Below, in pieces: positions 27,629 through 38,197 of a DNA stretch of 64,000 nt. Source of the DNA: Strix aluco (taxonomy: Eukaryota > Chordata > Aves > Strigiformes > Strigidae); the NCBI RefSeq assembly GCF_031877795.1, contig NC_133934.1, positions 26,973,716-27,037,715 on the forward strand, in the 5' to 3' direction. Each line of letters opens with the position of its first letter. Within the stretch, counting starts at the first letter, position 1. The position numbers were made by a program, and so were the translations under genes. The notes under the pieces were generated by a model, which saw nothing but the letters and a program-made list of their open reading frames with translations, was not told the origin of the DNA and did not search any database.

Positions 27629-30600
27629 TGTAAGACTGTCTCCAGCATCTAATCTGGATGAAAGGCTTTCTTTGGCTAATACCAATTTTTTATTTTGGAA
27701 AAGCTATACACATTTGGTGGTATAGCTGGACAGCAGGGATAGTGGTACAGCAGTGCCAGAGAGAATATAATCTATTCACTTGGTGGAACCTATATGCAAA
27801 TGTAGTTGGGGTAATTCCCTTACATCTGTCTTTTGCAATACTACAGACATAGACGTGTAGAAACACTAACATGGAAAATGTTAGTGGTGGAACTTAAAGA
27901 CAATGTTTTATTAGTTTTCCAGTTACCTACTGCATACTAGTTGCTAAATGATGGGAAATTGTCTTGCTTCATAGCACGTATCTACCAGGCTGAAAGCCTG
28001 TCATGCTTTCAGTAAGTTATGCCTGTGTAGTCCTTGTGGACCGTGGCTTGCCTCAGCAGGCTTATGGCAGTCCTACTGACTACTGGGAATTTCCAAACCA
28101 GAAATAAAGTCTGTCCTTGCTATATGCCATAATGTGTACTCAATCATATATTATCATAACATTAGTTATGGTGAGTTGAAAGGTAAAAATATGTATTCTT
28201 CTCTCATCACCAGACAGTTACGGTTGGATTCATCCATCTAAAAGCTGGCGTCCCCACTGCAGACCTCTACACCTGAACTGGATCCCGCAAGCTCCCTTTA
28301 TAGTCAAGGGAGAGAAACTAGTGTTTCTAGAGCACAATTTGTCTCAGTCCAAAGCTAACATCTCTATTTGCTCCACCCATTCATGCTCTCAAATTTCTTC
28401 TTCTCACTGCTGATTATAAAGGCACCCTAAAAGTCCCTGCAATAGATGGATGGATATTACCTTAGTTACGCTATGACTTGTCAGGACTGGCCTTAGGCAA
28501 AAGTAGTTCTAGCAGCTCTTTAAGGATGCTGCATTTCTGTATAAGTTGACCTCTCTCAAGCACACTACTATGATATAACTGAGCTGTCATAACTGCCCTC
28601 AGGCAGGATTTACCCCCCAAATCAGCAGACGTACTTAGGAGTAAGTAATCACAGTAATCTCAAATACCTCCAACTCACTGTAGGGTAAGTGCAAATGGGC
28701 AGTTATCAGGAGAACGGTGACGTGCAGTAATGGGTTCCTGTGCCTGCACCACCATGTACCTGCATCCTGCTGCCCTGGGCACTACCAGCCAGCTACAGAT
28801 ACCAGTTGTTTGCTCAGGAAGTAGGGAGTAGGGAATTAAGGAAATTTCCAGGAATGGGTTTGGGGTCCTTCTTTTGGGAAGCGAGTCATATTAATAGAAA
28901 ATGAAGAAAGGCACAGGTCTCTGGTTTTTGCTTGGCAGGTGTGGATAGTACTGCTGAAGATGGGGACTTTGATTGCCTCAAGGCTTAGATTTTGGCAGGA
29001 GAATAGGAAAATTATTTTCTAGTTTACAACCTCAGCTTCCATTTCAGGAGCTCTGCATTGTCTAAGGCCACCTTTGTCTCCTAAACCACCTGCTTTTCAT
29101 AGCTACTTTTGTTAGGAGATCTGAATTCAGAAAAAGCACTTCATTTTAGGTCTAGTTCTTCTTTACATTAACCTTCAGTTGAAACATGGAGAGAAAGTAT
29201 TACCACTGAGTCCTCCATTTAAGAGAACAAAATCTGACAAAAGGTTATATAAGTAGCAAAGACTTTTCTATACTCTCATTCTAGATTAGACATCTGAGCA
29301 AAAGCTTTACTTGCAGACAGTGTTGTAACACCACAAGTACTATTACATTTGGACAATGCAGGAAGTTCACAAGTATTTCCAGTCACCACTTCTGGTTACT
29401 CGATTTTATTGCAATAATGGGATTGAATGTGCTATGTACATCTACCTGCACTGAAGAAAGATGGTCCAGAGACTTCCTCTTTGCAAGGAGGTAGATGGGG
29501 ACTGGATATGACACAGCACTCACTTTTTACATGACTTTCCAGAGGCAGGCATCTTTATTTTAGCAGTTTTGTCTTGTTATGCTTACTGTTTATTTAAAAT
29601 TAATTTATTGATAGATTTGGCAGATTCTTCCTTAGAAATGATCACTGCTGCTATGGTCCCTGTATGCTGCTCATGGCACGCAGAGACCGAAACAGCTGTT
29701 TGCAGTCCCCCTTGACAGCCTAGACACAGGCGCCATCCCAGGGATGGCTCTGTAACATAGGGATCTGAGCGGCATCATTGCTCTGAGGCAGGCTGAAGTT
29801 ATAACCACCATTTGCCACTGAGCAATTCAGAAATAGGAATTTTCTTGCCATTTTTAGCCTTCTCTTTTGTAGGCTGCAAGATACATGCTTTGCCATCCTC
29901 TCAGAGGAGCTGCATGCAGTCTCTCCTACCATTGTATCACAGACTATTAGCATCATACTTGTTCATTCAAGTTGCTTTGCTATACTCGCATCTTACAGTT
30001 CATGAAGAGTTGATCACAAAAGGAAAGACAGTCAAAGATACTATACATAGAATAAATATTTTGGGTCATTTTTAGCTTGCTTATAGGTATCAGTGACTGT
30101 TTTCAGCTAACGTGTAATGGGAAAAAACAGAAATAAATGATACTGTCATTTACTGTCAAACTTCTCCCCGTCCTCCCTGAAAGTCTTTAGTTTTGAACAG
30201 TGTGTACTGCTCTTCCCTTTACTGTGATAGACTGAATTGCAGGATCACGGGATACTTAGGTTGGAAGGGCTCCCAGGATGTCTCTAGACCAACCTCCTGC
30301 TCAAAGCACGATCAGCTGCGAGATCAGTCCAGGTTGCTCAAAGCTCTATCCTGTCTGGAAGCATAGCAGCTTTGTCCATAAAATACAAAACCCTCCTTGC
30401 TATCCTGTCTTTTGTTCACTAAGTCCTGTTACAGGTAGAACCAATGTGACACTCTATCTTGAACCTTTTATGACTACATTTCAAAGATTAAACTGTAAGC
30501 TTCTTTCCCTAGGAGTTCATGAGGTCTCAGTTCAAAAACATGTGTGCAACCACCTGATGTAAATGATTCCCTGCTGACTTACAGTGCAGTAGATCTAAAG

Positions 30601-31219
30601 CTAATTTAAATGTGCTTGAAATTAGGCAGGTACTTAGAAATTTTCCTGCACTGGGGTCCAAATCATTCTGAAACTGGGTGGAAAACCAAAAGAAGAAAGT
30701 CATTAAAAGCAAACAGACTGCAGACATTCAGCTACTTTGTTCAGCGTTTGCATTGTTTGAAAGATAACTGTGAAGCATCTCTTGGTTATCCACAAGGCTC
30801 CCCTCTGGCTCCTTACCAGTAAAATCTGAAAAGCTGTTTGGACTCCACGTGACTTCTAGTATTTCAAGTAGGTTGATTTTGTTTCCCTGTTCAGAGATGT
30901 TCTAGTCTGAAAACATTGTGTGGAGAAACTGTCAGGTCATGAATAAAAGATTAAAAGCCCAATATTTTATAACCAGCTCCATTGGACTGGTTCAGGAATT
31001 GGTTCAAATTGCAGAGATGCAATCAGCAGACAGGTGACTTTTGTGACAGTTTTATAACATACTTACATTTTTGAAATGGTATCTAATGCTTATGTTGAAT
31101 ATCAGAACATGGTATACTTTCGTGCATTACACATACAGCAGGGTCCAACGCTTAGGGAGCGTTCAGGCACAAAACTGCAGACACGCTTTCAGGATAAACA
31201 CAGCTCTGGAGCTGGGCTG
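27629..31219. other. APBB2-UCHL1 intergenic DNA, right part
   Basis: AT-rich sequence without recognisable exons. It contains one CR1 3'-end fragment near 30,238 and leads into the UCHL1 CpG island. All open frames are under about 95 codons and look like chance. Confidence 0.7.
30238..30360 (-). mobile_element. CR1 LINE 3'-end fragment, antisense
   Basis: The plus strand begins GGATCACGGGATACTTAGG and then GGTTGGAAGGGCTCCCAGG. Next come ACCAACCTCCTGCTCAAAGC and a CAGGTTGCTCAAAGC-type motif. This is the complement of the CR1 3' terminus, which ends in the 'cccttccaacc' block and ATTCTGTG-like repeats. The copy is short and truncated. Confidence 0.75.
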
Positions 31220-31656
31220 ATGGCGGTAGAATAACGCGTTACCCTCGGTGATGTCTGTAGCTTGTCCCCGCCGGCAGCGCTGCCCGGCCCCGCGAGGGGC
31301 AGGGCAGGGGCAGGGCAGGGCAGGAGGCCGCGGCTGCCACCTCAGCCCCGCCGTTTCTAGCACCTTCTCCACACCGACGTAAGGCGGGCCGGGGTCCTCC
31401 CCGCCGCCGGCCGCGCCCCGCTCGCGCGGAGGCAGCGGGGCTCGGGGTCGGGCAGTGCCCCCGACCCCCCCGCAGCCCCGGCCGGGCTCTCCCCCGTCCC
31501 CCCTCCCCGACACCGGACCCCCCCCCGCCTCCGCGGGCCCTTCTCTCCGCAGCGGAACCGCCCGCCCCGGCTGGCATCCCCGCGCCCCCCGCGCTTTGGT
31601 TGTGCCCTGCTCCTCCCTCTCCCCCCGCCGCGGAGAGGAGTGGGCCAGCCCGCCCC

Positions 31657-31664
31657 TATATAAG
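31657..31664 (+). promoter_or_regulatory. UCHL1: UCHL1 TATA box
   Basis: TATATAAG sits in otherwise GC-rich DNA, 132 bp upstream of the start codon, with a GC box (GGGCGG) just downstream. Normal spacing of about 30 bp puts the transcription start near 31,688-31,692 and gives a 5' UTR of about 100 nt. Confidence 0.8.
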
Positions 31665-31689
31665 AGCCGGGTGGGCGGCTCCGCGTTGC

Positions 31690-31788
31690 AGCGTCGACGG
31701 CCGTGGGGGATTGCCCGTGTGGTGTTGCGGGGGACATCGTCGTGCCTGGGGCGCAGCCTGCCGCCTTCTTCCCGGCTCCCCTGCAGCC
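31690..31788 (+). other. UCHL1: UCHL1 5' UTR (start inferred)
   Basis: Inferred from the TATA box position and the start codon at 31,789. It contains no upstream ATG. The start context is GCAGCCATGG, a strong Kozak match. Confidence 0.6.
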
Positions 31789-31821
31789 ATGGCCTGGCAG
31801 CCTATGGAGATAAACCCCGAG
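31789..31821 (+). CDS. UCHL1: UCHL1 coding exon 1
   Basis: Encodes residues 1-11 ([11 protein letters not shown]). It ends in phase 0 at a GTGCGC donor. Residues 2-4 differ from the human start (QLK), as is common at this variable N-terminus. Confidence 0.95.
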
Positions 31822-34800
31822 GTGCGCGAGGGCCGGCGGGGAGGGGGCCGCGGGATGGGGCCGGGGGCCTCGGGATGGGGCCGGGGGCCGCGGGATGGGG
31901 GCGGGCGGGTGGTGGGGCGCCGTCTGTCCGCGGCACTCACCCCTCTCCCCGCGCATTGTCTTTCAGATGCTGAACAAAGTGAGTCTCCGCCGCGGGCGGG
32001 CGGGCGTCGCCCCTTCTCCCTCCACCCTTGGGCATCCCGCCCTGCCGGGGCAGCGCCTGCTGGAGCGGCGCGGAGCGGTACCGCGGCGCGGGGCGCGGCC
32101 GCACCTGCGGAGCGGCGCAGAGGCCGCGCCCTCCCCCGGGGGCGCCCCCTCGGCCGGGCGGGCGGCGGCGGCGCCTGGGCGCGGCCGGCAGGTGGCGCCG
32201 TGGTGCCGCGCGTTGTGCTGTGTCACTGGCGGGGGGGTGGGGGGGCGGTGGCCGGGCCTCACCGTGAGGGGCGGGTGGGGGGGGGATGTCGCGGCCGTGC
32301 CACCGCTCGCTGTGCCCCGTGCAGGTGCTGACCCGCCTCGGGGTGGGACCCGGCTGGCGCTTCGTGGACGTGCTGGGCTTCGAGGAGGAGGCACTGGGCG
32401 CCGTGCCGGCCCCGGCCTGCGCCCTGCTCCTGCTGTTCCCCCTCACCGAACAGGTGGGTGGTGAGCGGGGTGCTCCCGGGGGGCGGCTGTTGTGTCCCCC
32501 CTGGACCGCTCTCCTTTACAGACCCTCTGGGCTGCAGCCCCGGAGGCAGCGGCTGGGTGGGCTGGGACCACGCACGGAGCCTGTGGCTGCCCCCATGCTG
32601 CGTGAGGGCTGGTGCCGTGTGGGGTTTCTGCTGTCCCCCCGAGTAGGGCAGCTAGGCCGTGTCTGGCCCAGATGTCCTTGGAGTAAGAAGCAGGGTGTTG
32701 TCAGCAGCAATGTCTGTACCTGCTGGCTGACAGTGGGTAGGCTGGCTGCTGCCAGGGGTGTGCCTTTGTCATCTCCGCAAGCATCAGACATCTCTGCAAG
32801 CATCAGACGGTTGGGAGTGGGTTTGGCTTGCGCTGGGGCTGTAGGTGGGTGGTGGGTAGTACATGCTGGGTGCTTGGCCCCAGCCTCCAAACAGCCTGAA
32901 TTAAAATGAACTGAGCAACAATATAAGACCTCTTATTTCAATACTGCTCTTACGCTTTGTTTTGTGCATCAGACTGAGGAAAAAACATGAGCAGTCTTGA
33001 GTGTGAGAAATACCAATTCTGCTGCTGTGCTGAATCATTGCATCTGGAGAGGCCTAAACTGCTTCTGTATGATTAATCCATTTAATTCAATTGATGCTAA
33101 GAAAGTAGATGAGGAGAGACTTTGAAATATTGTATATTTAACAGATTCTTTAAAGGAAAGATTACAGCCTTTTGGTAGTGACGGGTCTATACATTGTTCT
33201 GATGGGGAGGGGTTCATGAAGGGAAATAACCTGAAGGTACAAAGGCAAACTATTGCAGAGACATGCTGAGTAGTCTCATTAAATGGACCAAAACAATTGA
33301 AAGAGGATATAAAAGAGCCTATCCATTATATGATTTCCCACCCCAAGCTATTGCCAGCCTACAGAACAGATGGAGAGGCTAAGAACAGTGCCTTTGGATA
33401 TGACTGAGTCATGCAGGTAGTGCATTAAGACTTGGCCTGCATCCAGTGTAGACATAGGATGCTCTACTGGACCTGTGCCACAAAGATGACTTTCTGGGTA
33501 AACCTTTGTCCAGTTCTGGTATTGATTCTCCTGTACAACTCATTTGTCTAGTAGTTTGCACAATAAAAAGATATCACTGTGATGAAATGCTTAAAACGGT
33601 TACATGTTTACAGCATGAGAACTTCAGGAAACAACAGACTGAGAAAATAAAGGACCAAGAAATCAGTTCCAAGGTGTATTTCCTGAAGCAGACAGTCAGT
33701 AACTCCTGTGGGACAATTGGTCTGATACATGCAGTTGCTAATAATAAAGACAAACTGAAGCTTGGTGAGTATGAATGTTTTGAAGTGCTTGAATTTCCAT
33801 CTTTTTATGACAGGAAGATTGAGTGGGTATGGGCTATTGGAGACACCTGGGGCTTTCATGCAAGCCAAACTTAAGGCATGTTGTACTGCTTCAGTTGGTA
33901 AGTGGGTCTTTCAGCTCTTGGAGAGGGGCTTGTGGTCTCACCTACTGCATGAATCACAGAAGGGAATGTACTTTGACTCCTATTGGCAGAGGTATCATTC
34001 TAGTGAGTGATGCAAGAGGAAAAGGGCACAAGTAGGACAGGCCAAAGCTTTTGTGATTAGGAAGTATCCTGTTCAGAAGTAGCTATTGACATTGGTGTCA
34101 ATGTCAACTGAAGAGATGAAGTTCTTTGTGCCACTTATGTCTAATGTAAACAGACTTGCTCATGGTAGCCTGTAAATCAGTCTAAAACATGTTATCTTTT
34201 CTGCAGGGAAAGTAGTATAGGATGAGAAGAATCTGTAAGTAGACTTTTCTTGCAGAGGGAGTAGTTTTGATGGTTCTCTTTCTATAGAAAAAGATAAAAC
34301 TGGTTTAGGCAACTGGTGGCTGGAAACTCCTACGGAATAGGATTACAAGTTCTTGTCAAAAAGGGGTTGTCATTGAGTCCAGGAAATATTTTATTATTCA
34401 GAGACTAGAGATCTGCAAATTATAACTTACTTTCATTCTTCCAAGAGAACTTGAACCCTTTGGGTGGTGTGGAATTCCTTCTTGTACAAAGGAAAACACA
34501 TAAAGAAGGCTAAATGAGAGTAGCTTTGCTTTACTCTTCTTGAAGGGATTCTCTGAAATAACACACTGTTGATGAGTGAAATGAGTGATGATGCAGCATG
34601 TCTTTCATGTAAGATTAGAACCCAGTGCATCGGCACTACTAATTTATGTTCTGGAAAAGCAAAGTAAGCCTATCATGAGCAAGTGCTGTGTTCGTTTGAA
34701 GGCAGCATGACAACTTAATTTTACCCACCCATATTCTGTTAGTTGATACTTAAGTGTCCTTACAGCTGGCGCCTTTCTTGAATTTCTTCAAAACAGGACT

Positions 34801-36550
34801 GAACACCTGCCAAATCTGCAAGGGGGGAATCAGAAAAGCTAAATCCCATTTGAAAGTGAGTTCCGAGGCAATCATGCGTAGTACCCTGAAGCACTTGAAC
34901 TCTGGCTGTTGGTGTAGATTGTTCTTAACCGCTTCTGGATAAATAGCTTACTTCAAGTGGTAGTTACAATATGTTTATACTGGGGATGGTTCCAGGCTGA
35001 ATGCAGTGACTCCTAGTTAGTGCAGCAAGCATTGATTACTGTGGGCTGCATCTCAACTGTAACTGATGCTTTACCTATACTGAATTAAATCTTTGATCAT
35101 CTTGTGCAGATGAAGGGTCTGCCCTGAAGAAGTTTCTTGATGAAACAGCTGATCTGTCTCCTGAAGAGAGAGCAAAGCATTTTGCTAATAATAAGGTATG
35201 AACTACACAAAATGTTGACAGCTATCAGCACTTAAAGATGTAGTAACCTGTCTCTGCTTTCTCTTAAGGCTATACAAGAAGTCCACAATTCGGTTGCACA
35301 AGAAGGACAATGTCGGGTAAGATGCGAACGTGTAAAATCTTAGAAGGGGTGAATGAAGGTGGTAGAGCAATAGAGGTTTTTTTTGTCTGGCAGCTGTTAG
35401 AACTCACAAGGAAGGAGAAATAAGTGACTCATGGGTGAATGCTTGTGCAGGGTTTCTTCCTCAAACATGGATTGAAAATCTGGTTTCAGACCCAGTCTGA
35501 AAATGTGACTGTACATCAGGATTTCTGGTGCTTGACCTTGTAAAGGTCTTGCAGAGACCTCTTCAGCTGAACTTAAGTTTTTAGTCTTCTGCTGTTTTCT
35601 TGTTGACATCTCTTGTCTTGTAGTCACAAGCAGTACTAGGCTTTTTTCAATCTAACAAATGTATATAATGGTCTCTCCTAAGGTTGAGGACAACAGTCTG
35701 AACTTCCACTTCATCCTGTTTGTTAATGTGGATGGACATCTGTATGAATTGGGTAAGGTCCTGAGAACTCTGCAGTTGGACTGGGCCTGTCTTACACTGT
35801 ACAGCAGTGTTGGGGGCTCAGGCTGGATGCTTGGTGCTAGTTAAGCTGTTTGCTGAGGCTCTCTAAGCCAATACATAATTTGTACCTTCACTTGAAGATT
35901 TTAACTGAAGGTGGGTTGCACTGAAGACACAGGCCCTCTTGTAAAGCATGTCACCTCCTGTAGAGCTGGGAGTACTTGGTCCCCTTCTCACTCAAGCGAT
36001 GTATTGACAGTTTGTTCTGACAAACAAGTATCTTCATGTGTGTACTTGTTTCTTGGGCCTACTATGCTCACTTTGCTAATTCAGAAGTAATATGAAGTAC
36101 ACTTGAGTGATGAGGCTTTCTTTCACAGATGGGCGTATGCCATTTCCTGTAAACCATGGCACAAGTGCAGATGACTTGCTATTGAAGGTAAGACTTTTCC
36201 CTTGCTGCTTATTTCCCTGAAAACAAGGCTTGTAAAAGGGTGAGAGTGTATAGTGGCTGTACCTATTTGCAGTACAAGTTGGTGCTTCTTATACCATGGT
36301 AATGAGGTCGTATTGTGCCACAGGGCTATCTACCTGTTAAGTGTATTTATTTGCTGGTGCTACAAGACCTTGTAACTTGGTGGGACCCAGAGAGGATTAC
36401 AAAGACTTGGTCTCTACAGCAAGTGTATTCTAGTAGTCTGAAGAGCTTTTTTTTTTCCCCAAGGATTCTGCTAAGATCTGCAGACAATTTACAGAACGTG
36501 AAAAAGGAGAAGTTCGTTTTTCTGCTGTGGCTTTCTGCAAGTCTGCCTGA
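31789..36550 (+). CDS. UCHL1: UCHL1, ubiquitin carboxyl-terminal hydrolase L1 (nine exons)
   Basis: Join 31789-31821, 31967-31978, 32325-32453, 33614-33764, 35110-35195, 35269-35316, 35683-35752, 36129-36187 and 36464-36550. The total is 675 nt, 224 residues plus stop, against 223 in human. The product is a cysteine protease of the UCH (peptidase C12) family, which releases small adducts from the ubiquitin C-terminus and maintains free ubiquitin, chiefly in neurons and germ cells. All introns are GT-AG and exon phases agree throughout. Active-site residues are Gln84 (oxyanion), Cys90 within NSCGT, His162 within NFHF and Asp177 in LYELDGRMPF. The N-terminal PMEINPEMLNK block and the C-terminal FCKSA are present. 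There is one extra residue just before the His162 strand. No frameshift or premature stop is seen, so it appears functional. Confidence 0.97.
31851..31910 (+). repeat. 20-nt GC-rich tandem repeat in UCHL1 intron 1
   Basis: Three copies with an exact 20-nt period begin CGGGATGGGG at 31,851, 31,871 and 31,891. The third copy diverges in its second half. The repeat makes up much of the 145-nt first intron and is very G-rich on the coding strand. Confidence 0.9.
31967..31978 (+). CDS. UCHL1: UCHL1 coding exon 2 (12-nt microexon)
   Basis: Only four codons, M-L-N-K (residues 12-15), between CTTTCAG and GTGAGT. Skipping it would keep the frame but delete MLNK. The corresponding human exon has the same size, so the microexon is an old conserved feature. 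Confidence 0.95.
32325..32453 (+). CDS. UCHL1: UCHL1 coding exon 3
   Basis: Encodes residues 16-58, 43 codons in phase 0/0. It includes [12 protein letters not shown] and the hydrophobic core strand [14 protein letters not shown]. The donor is CAG then GTGGGT. Confidence 0.97.
32771..32808 (+). repeat. 19-nt tandem duplication in UCHL1 intron 3
   Basis: Two adjacent copies of a 19-nt unit (ATCTCYGCAAGCATCAGAC) differ at one base. Confidence 0.9.
33614..33764 (+). CDS. UCHL1: UCHL1 coding exon 4 (catalytic cysteine)
   Basis: Encodes residues 59-108 plus the first base of codon 109. It carries the oxyanion glutamine Gln84 (FLKQ) and the nucleophile Cys90 (NSCGT). It ends in phase 1 at a GTGAGT donor. 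Confidence 0.97.
35110..35195 (+). CDS. UCHL1: UCHL1 coding exon 5
   Basis: Encodes residues 109 (split codon, Asp) to 137, including [17 protein letters not shown]. It begins in phase 1 and ends in phase 0. It is followed by a 73-nt intron, the shortest in the gene. Confidence 0.96.
35269..35316 (+). CDS. UCHL1: UCHL1 coding exon 6
   Basis: Encodes residues 138-153 ([16 protein letters not shown]), 16 codons in phase 0/0, with acceptor TTAAG and donor GTAAGA. It leads into the loop that crosses over the active site. Confidence 0.96.
35683..35752 (+). CDS. UCHL1: UCHL1 coding exon 7 (catalytic histidine)
   Basis: Encodes residues 154-176 plus the first base of codon 177. It contains His162 (NFHFILF). 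The opening VEDNSLNF is one residue longer than human VDDKVNF. The catalytic Asp177 codon is split across the exon 7/8 junction. Confidence 0.97.
36129..36187 (+). CDS. UCHL1: UCHL1 coding exon 8 (catalytic aspartate)
   Basis: Completes Asp177 and encodes residues 178-196, including [10 protein letters not shown]. Phase 1 start, phase 0 end. Confidence 0.97.
36464..36550 (+). CDS. UCHL1: UCHL1 coding exon 9 (terminal)
   Basis: Encodes residues 197-224, ending [14 protein letters not shown], with stop TGA at 36,548-36,550. The acceptor has a run of T and C ending AAG. The last four residues, C-K-S-A, keep the cysteine position corresponding to human Cys220, for which prenylation has been proposed. 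Confidence 0.97.
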   Translation, partial: DSAKICRQFTEREKGEVRFSAVAFCKSA

Positions 36551-36885
36551 GACTCCGAAGAGATGCAAGGAAAGCAGTCTAATAGCACACCAGTAAATGC
36601 AGTCTAAAATCCAGTGCTTCAGTACTTGTTAAACACAGCTGTTCTGGTAACTTAAATTGTTTCCACCTTTTGCTATACACAGGAGCAACATCAGCTGAGC
36701 TTATGCTAAAGGATGAGCTCAAGTTTTAATGTGAACAGTTTGGACACATCAGATGTCTTTAGACTCTTTTTCACATGTTAAGTAGAAAATGCTTAACAGG
36801 GCTTGTTTAATCTGTGTCATGTTAATTGAGCTGTTGGTTGATATTTCCTTGTCCTTAATGAGAATAAAATGTTCTGCTGGAAGAC
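36551..36885 (+). other. UCHL1: UCHL1 3' UTR
   Basis: About 335 nt from the stop codon to the cleavage site expected 15-25 nt past the AATAAA. The signal is in the strong context GAGAATAAAATG. Confidence 0.75.
36863..36868 (+). terminator. UCHL1: UCHL1 polyadenylation signal AATAAA
   Basis: The canonical hexamer lies 313 nt after the stop codon and is followed within 40 nt by T/G-rich sequence. No earlier AATAAA occurs in the 3' UTR. Confidence 0.85.
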
Positions 36886-36954
36886 TAAATGGACTAATGT
36901 GATCACTGTAACTTTCTCCAAAAGGAGTTGTGTGGCATCCTCTGTAAACCTTGA

Positions 36955-37170
36955 TTTAGAAGGACCCTCAAAGCTCTCTTCCGGGTAGAAAACTAGTATC
37001 AGCCTCAGGTTAGCAGGATAATTTTCTAGTATCCTGAAAGCCTCTGGGGATGGAGAGATGCACCACTGCCTTGGTGACATGTTCCAGTGCTGTGCTACCC
37101 TTCTGGTGAATTTTTTCCTAATGTCCAGTCTGAAACTCTTAAGCTGCAACTTGGCACCCTGAATACATTT
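36955..37170 (-). mobile_element. CR1 LINE fragment, antisense, just past UCHL1
   Basis: The plus strand contains GACATGTTCCAGTGCTGTGC and CCTAATGTCCAGTCTGAAAC, the complement of the CR1 3' coding end. Read on the minus strand this gives SFRLDIRKKFTRRVAQHWN, matching the 'FRLDIRKKFF..RVVRHWN' region at the C-terminus of the CR1 polyprotein. It is truncated and degraded, begins about 90 bp after the UCHL1 polyadenylation signal and points back towards the gene. Confidence 0.75.
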
Positions 37171-38056
37171 ATTTTGGAGGGGTAAAGTGTGATAAACACT
37201 CAGATATCAACTTAAAGCTGTCTTCTCTTAAACAGAGGCTGTTTGTATTAATGGTACAAGCAACAGAATGCCCACTGAATTGGTTGGTGGTGTTTTCTTA
37301 CAGGAAACAGAACAGGCTTTTTTTTTCCCCCTGCTTGTAGCTAAAAAACTTGCTGGCTAATGCTGAACGCAATCCCTAGCTAGCCCCTATGCACTTAGTA
37401 ACTTGTGATTGTGTTAGGAAGGCCTTGAAAGAGGCTATACCACCTGTTCCTTGCAAAATGACCTAAGAAAGTAGAAACCCACACTACATCAATTTTTAAT
37501 AGCAGAATGAAATTTTAGGTTCAAGGGGGAGAAAGATAATTTATTACATATTCCTTGGCCTCCACTGTGACCTGTGGAAACCATTCTTACCTGAGTCTAG
37601 CTGCTGTTTGCCTGCAGCTCCTTGTTGATACCTCAAGTAGCTGTAAGAAGGGCTAAAAACACCCTTCAACTTGGCCCTTTCTTCTAAGGTGGTATGTCCC
37701 AGTCTGTACCTTCCAGCCATGTTGTATGGTGCTAGGCAACTTAATGTTCTTAGGTGGTTGCTGGTGCTCTGTGTATGCTGCACACTGTTCCTGGCTCCCA
37801 TGGTTTTTTGAAGGCTAATTCAAAATACAAGCTGTGATTAAAGCCATGCATGGTCTAAAGGTGGTTTGGTATTTGGCCTTGTTACTGATATAATCACCTG
37901 ATAGCTGAAGCTAGCAGGGGTTTGCAAGACATTTTAATCCAAATTCTGAGGATTAGCTGAAGCTGAGTACTTCAATTCTGACTGTAAGTCTCTTCCAGTT
38001 TCTGTTAGCAGGGAGGTGAAAGCTACTGGTGAGAATTATGTATCATTTGCTGGTAT

Positions 38057-38197
38057 CTACGACAGCATCTTACGCTGCCTGTTAGTGGAAGCTGTTGCAG
38101 GCTGAAGAGAGGCCTCCTGGGGCATCTCTGCTGCAGCCTCCTGCTCCGGCGCAGGCTCGGAGCCATGCCTGCGGCTCAGGCTGCTTAGCAACGAAGC
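38057..38197 (-). other. Candidate terminal exon, minus strand
   Basis: On the minus strand a clean acceptor (TCTCCTCTCTCGCAG) leads into a GC-richer open frame of 46 codons. It begins ASLLSSLSRRHGSEP and ends TNRQRKMLS at a TAG (38,059-38,057). A usable donor (AGC then GTAAGA) at 38,074/38,073 would make it a 124-nt internal exon instead. The composition contrasts with the AT-rich surroundings, and AATAAA occurs downstream on the same strand at 37,545. The residues are low-complexity and match no family I recognise. A chance open frame remains possible. Confidence 0.25.

Larger units (their letters stand above)
31220..32480 (+). promoter_or_regulatory. UCHL1: UCHL1 CpG island
   Basis: About 1.25 kb of very GC- and CpG-rich DNA covers the UCHL1 promoter, exons 1-3 and the introns between them. 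GC-box-like elements flank the TATA box, and a GGGCA-type short tandem repeat lies at about 31,297-31,324. A CpG-island promoter fits a gene known to be silenced by methylation in some tissues; that is family knowledge, not visible here. Long open frames on both strands (up to 243 codons) are GC artefacts, except where they contain UCHL1 exons. Confidence 0.85.

Noticed and set aside
31357-32464. Overlapping 169-243 codon frames on both strands around UCHL1 exons 1-3
   Set aside because: GC-island artefacts. Where they coincide with UCHL1 exons the real frame is defined by homology and splice sites.
33506-33874. 122-codon plus-strand frame treated as a gene of its own
   Set aside because: Only 33,614-33,764 is coding (UCHL1 exon 4); the flanks are intron read through the splice sites.
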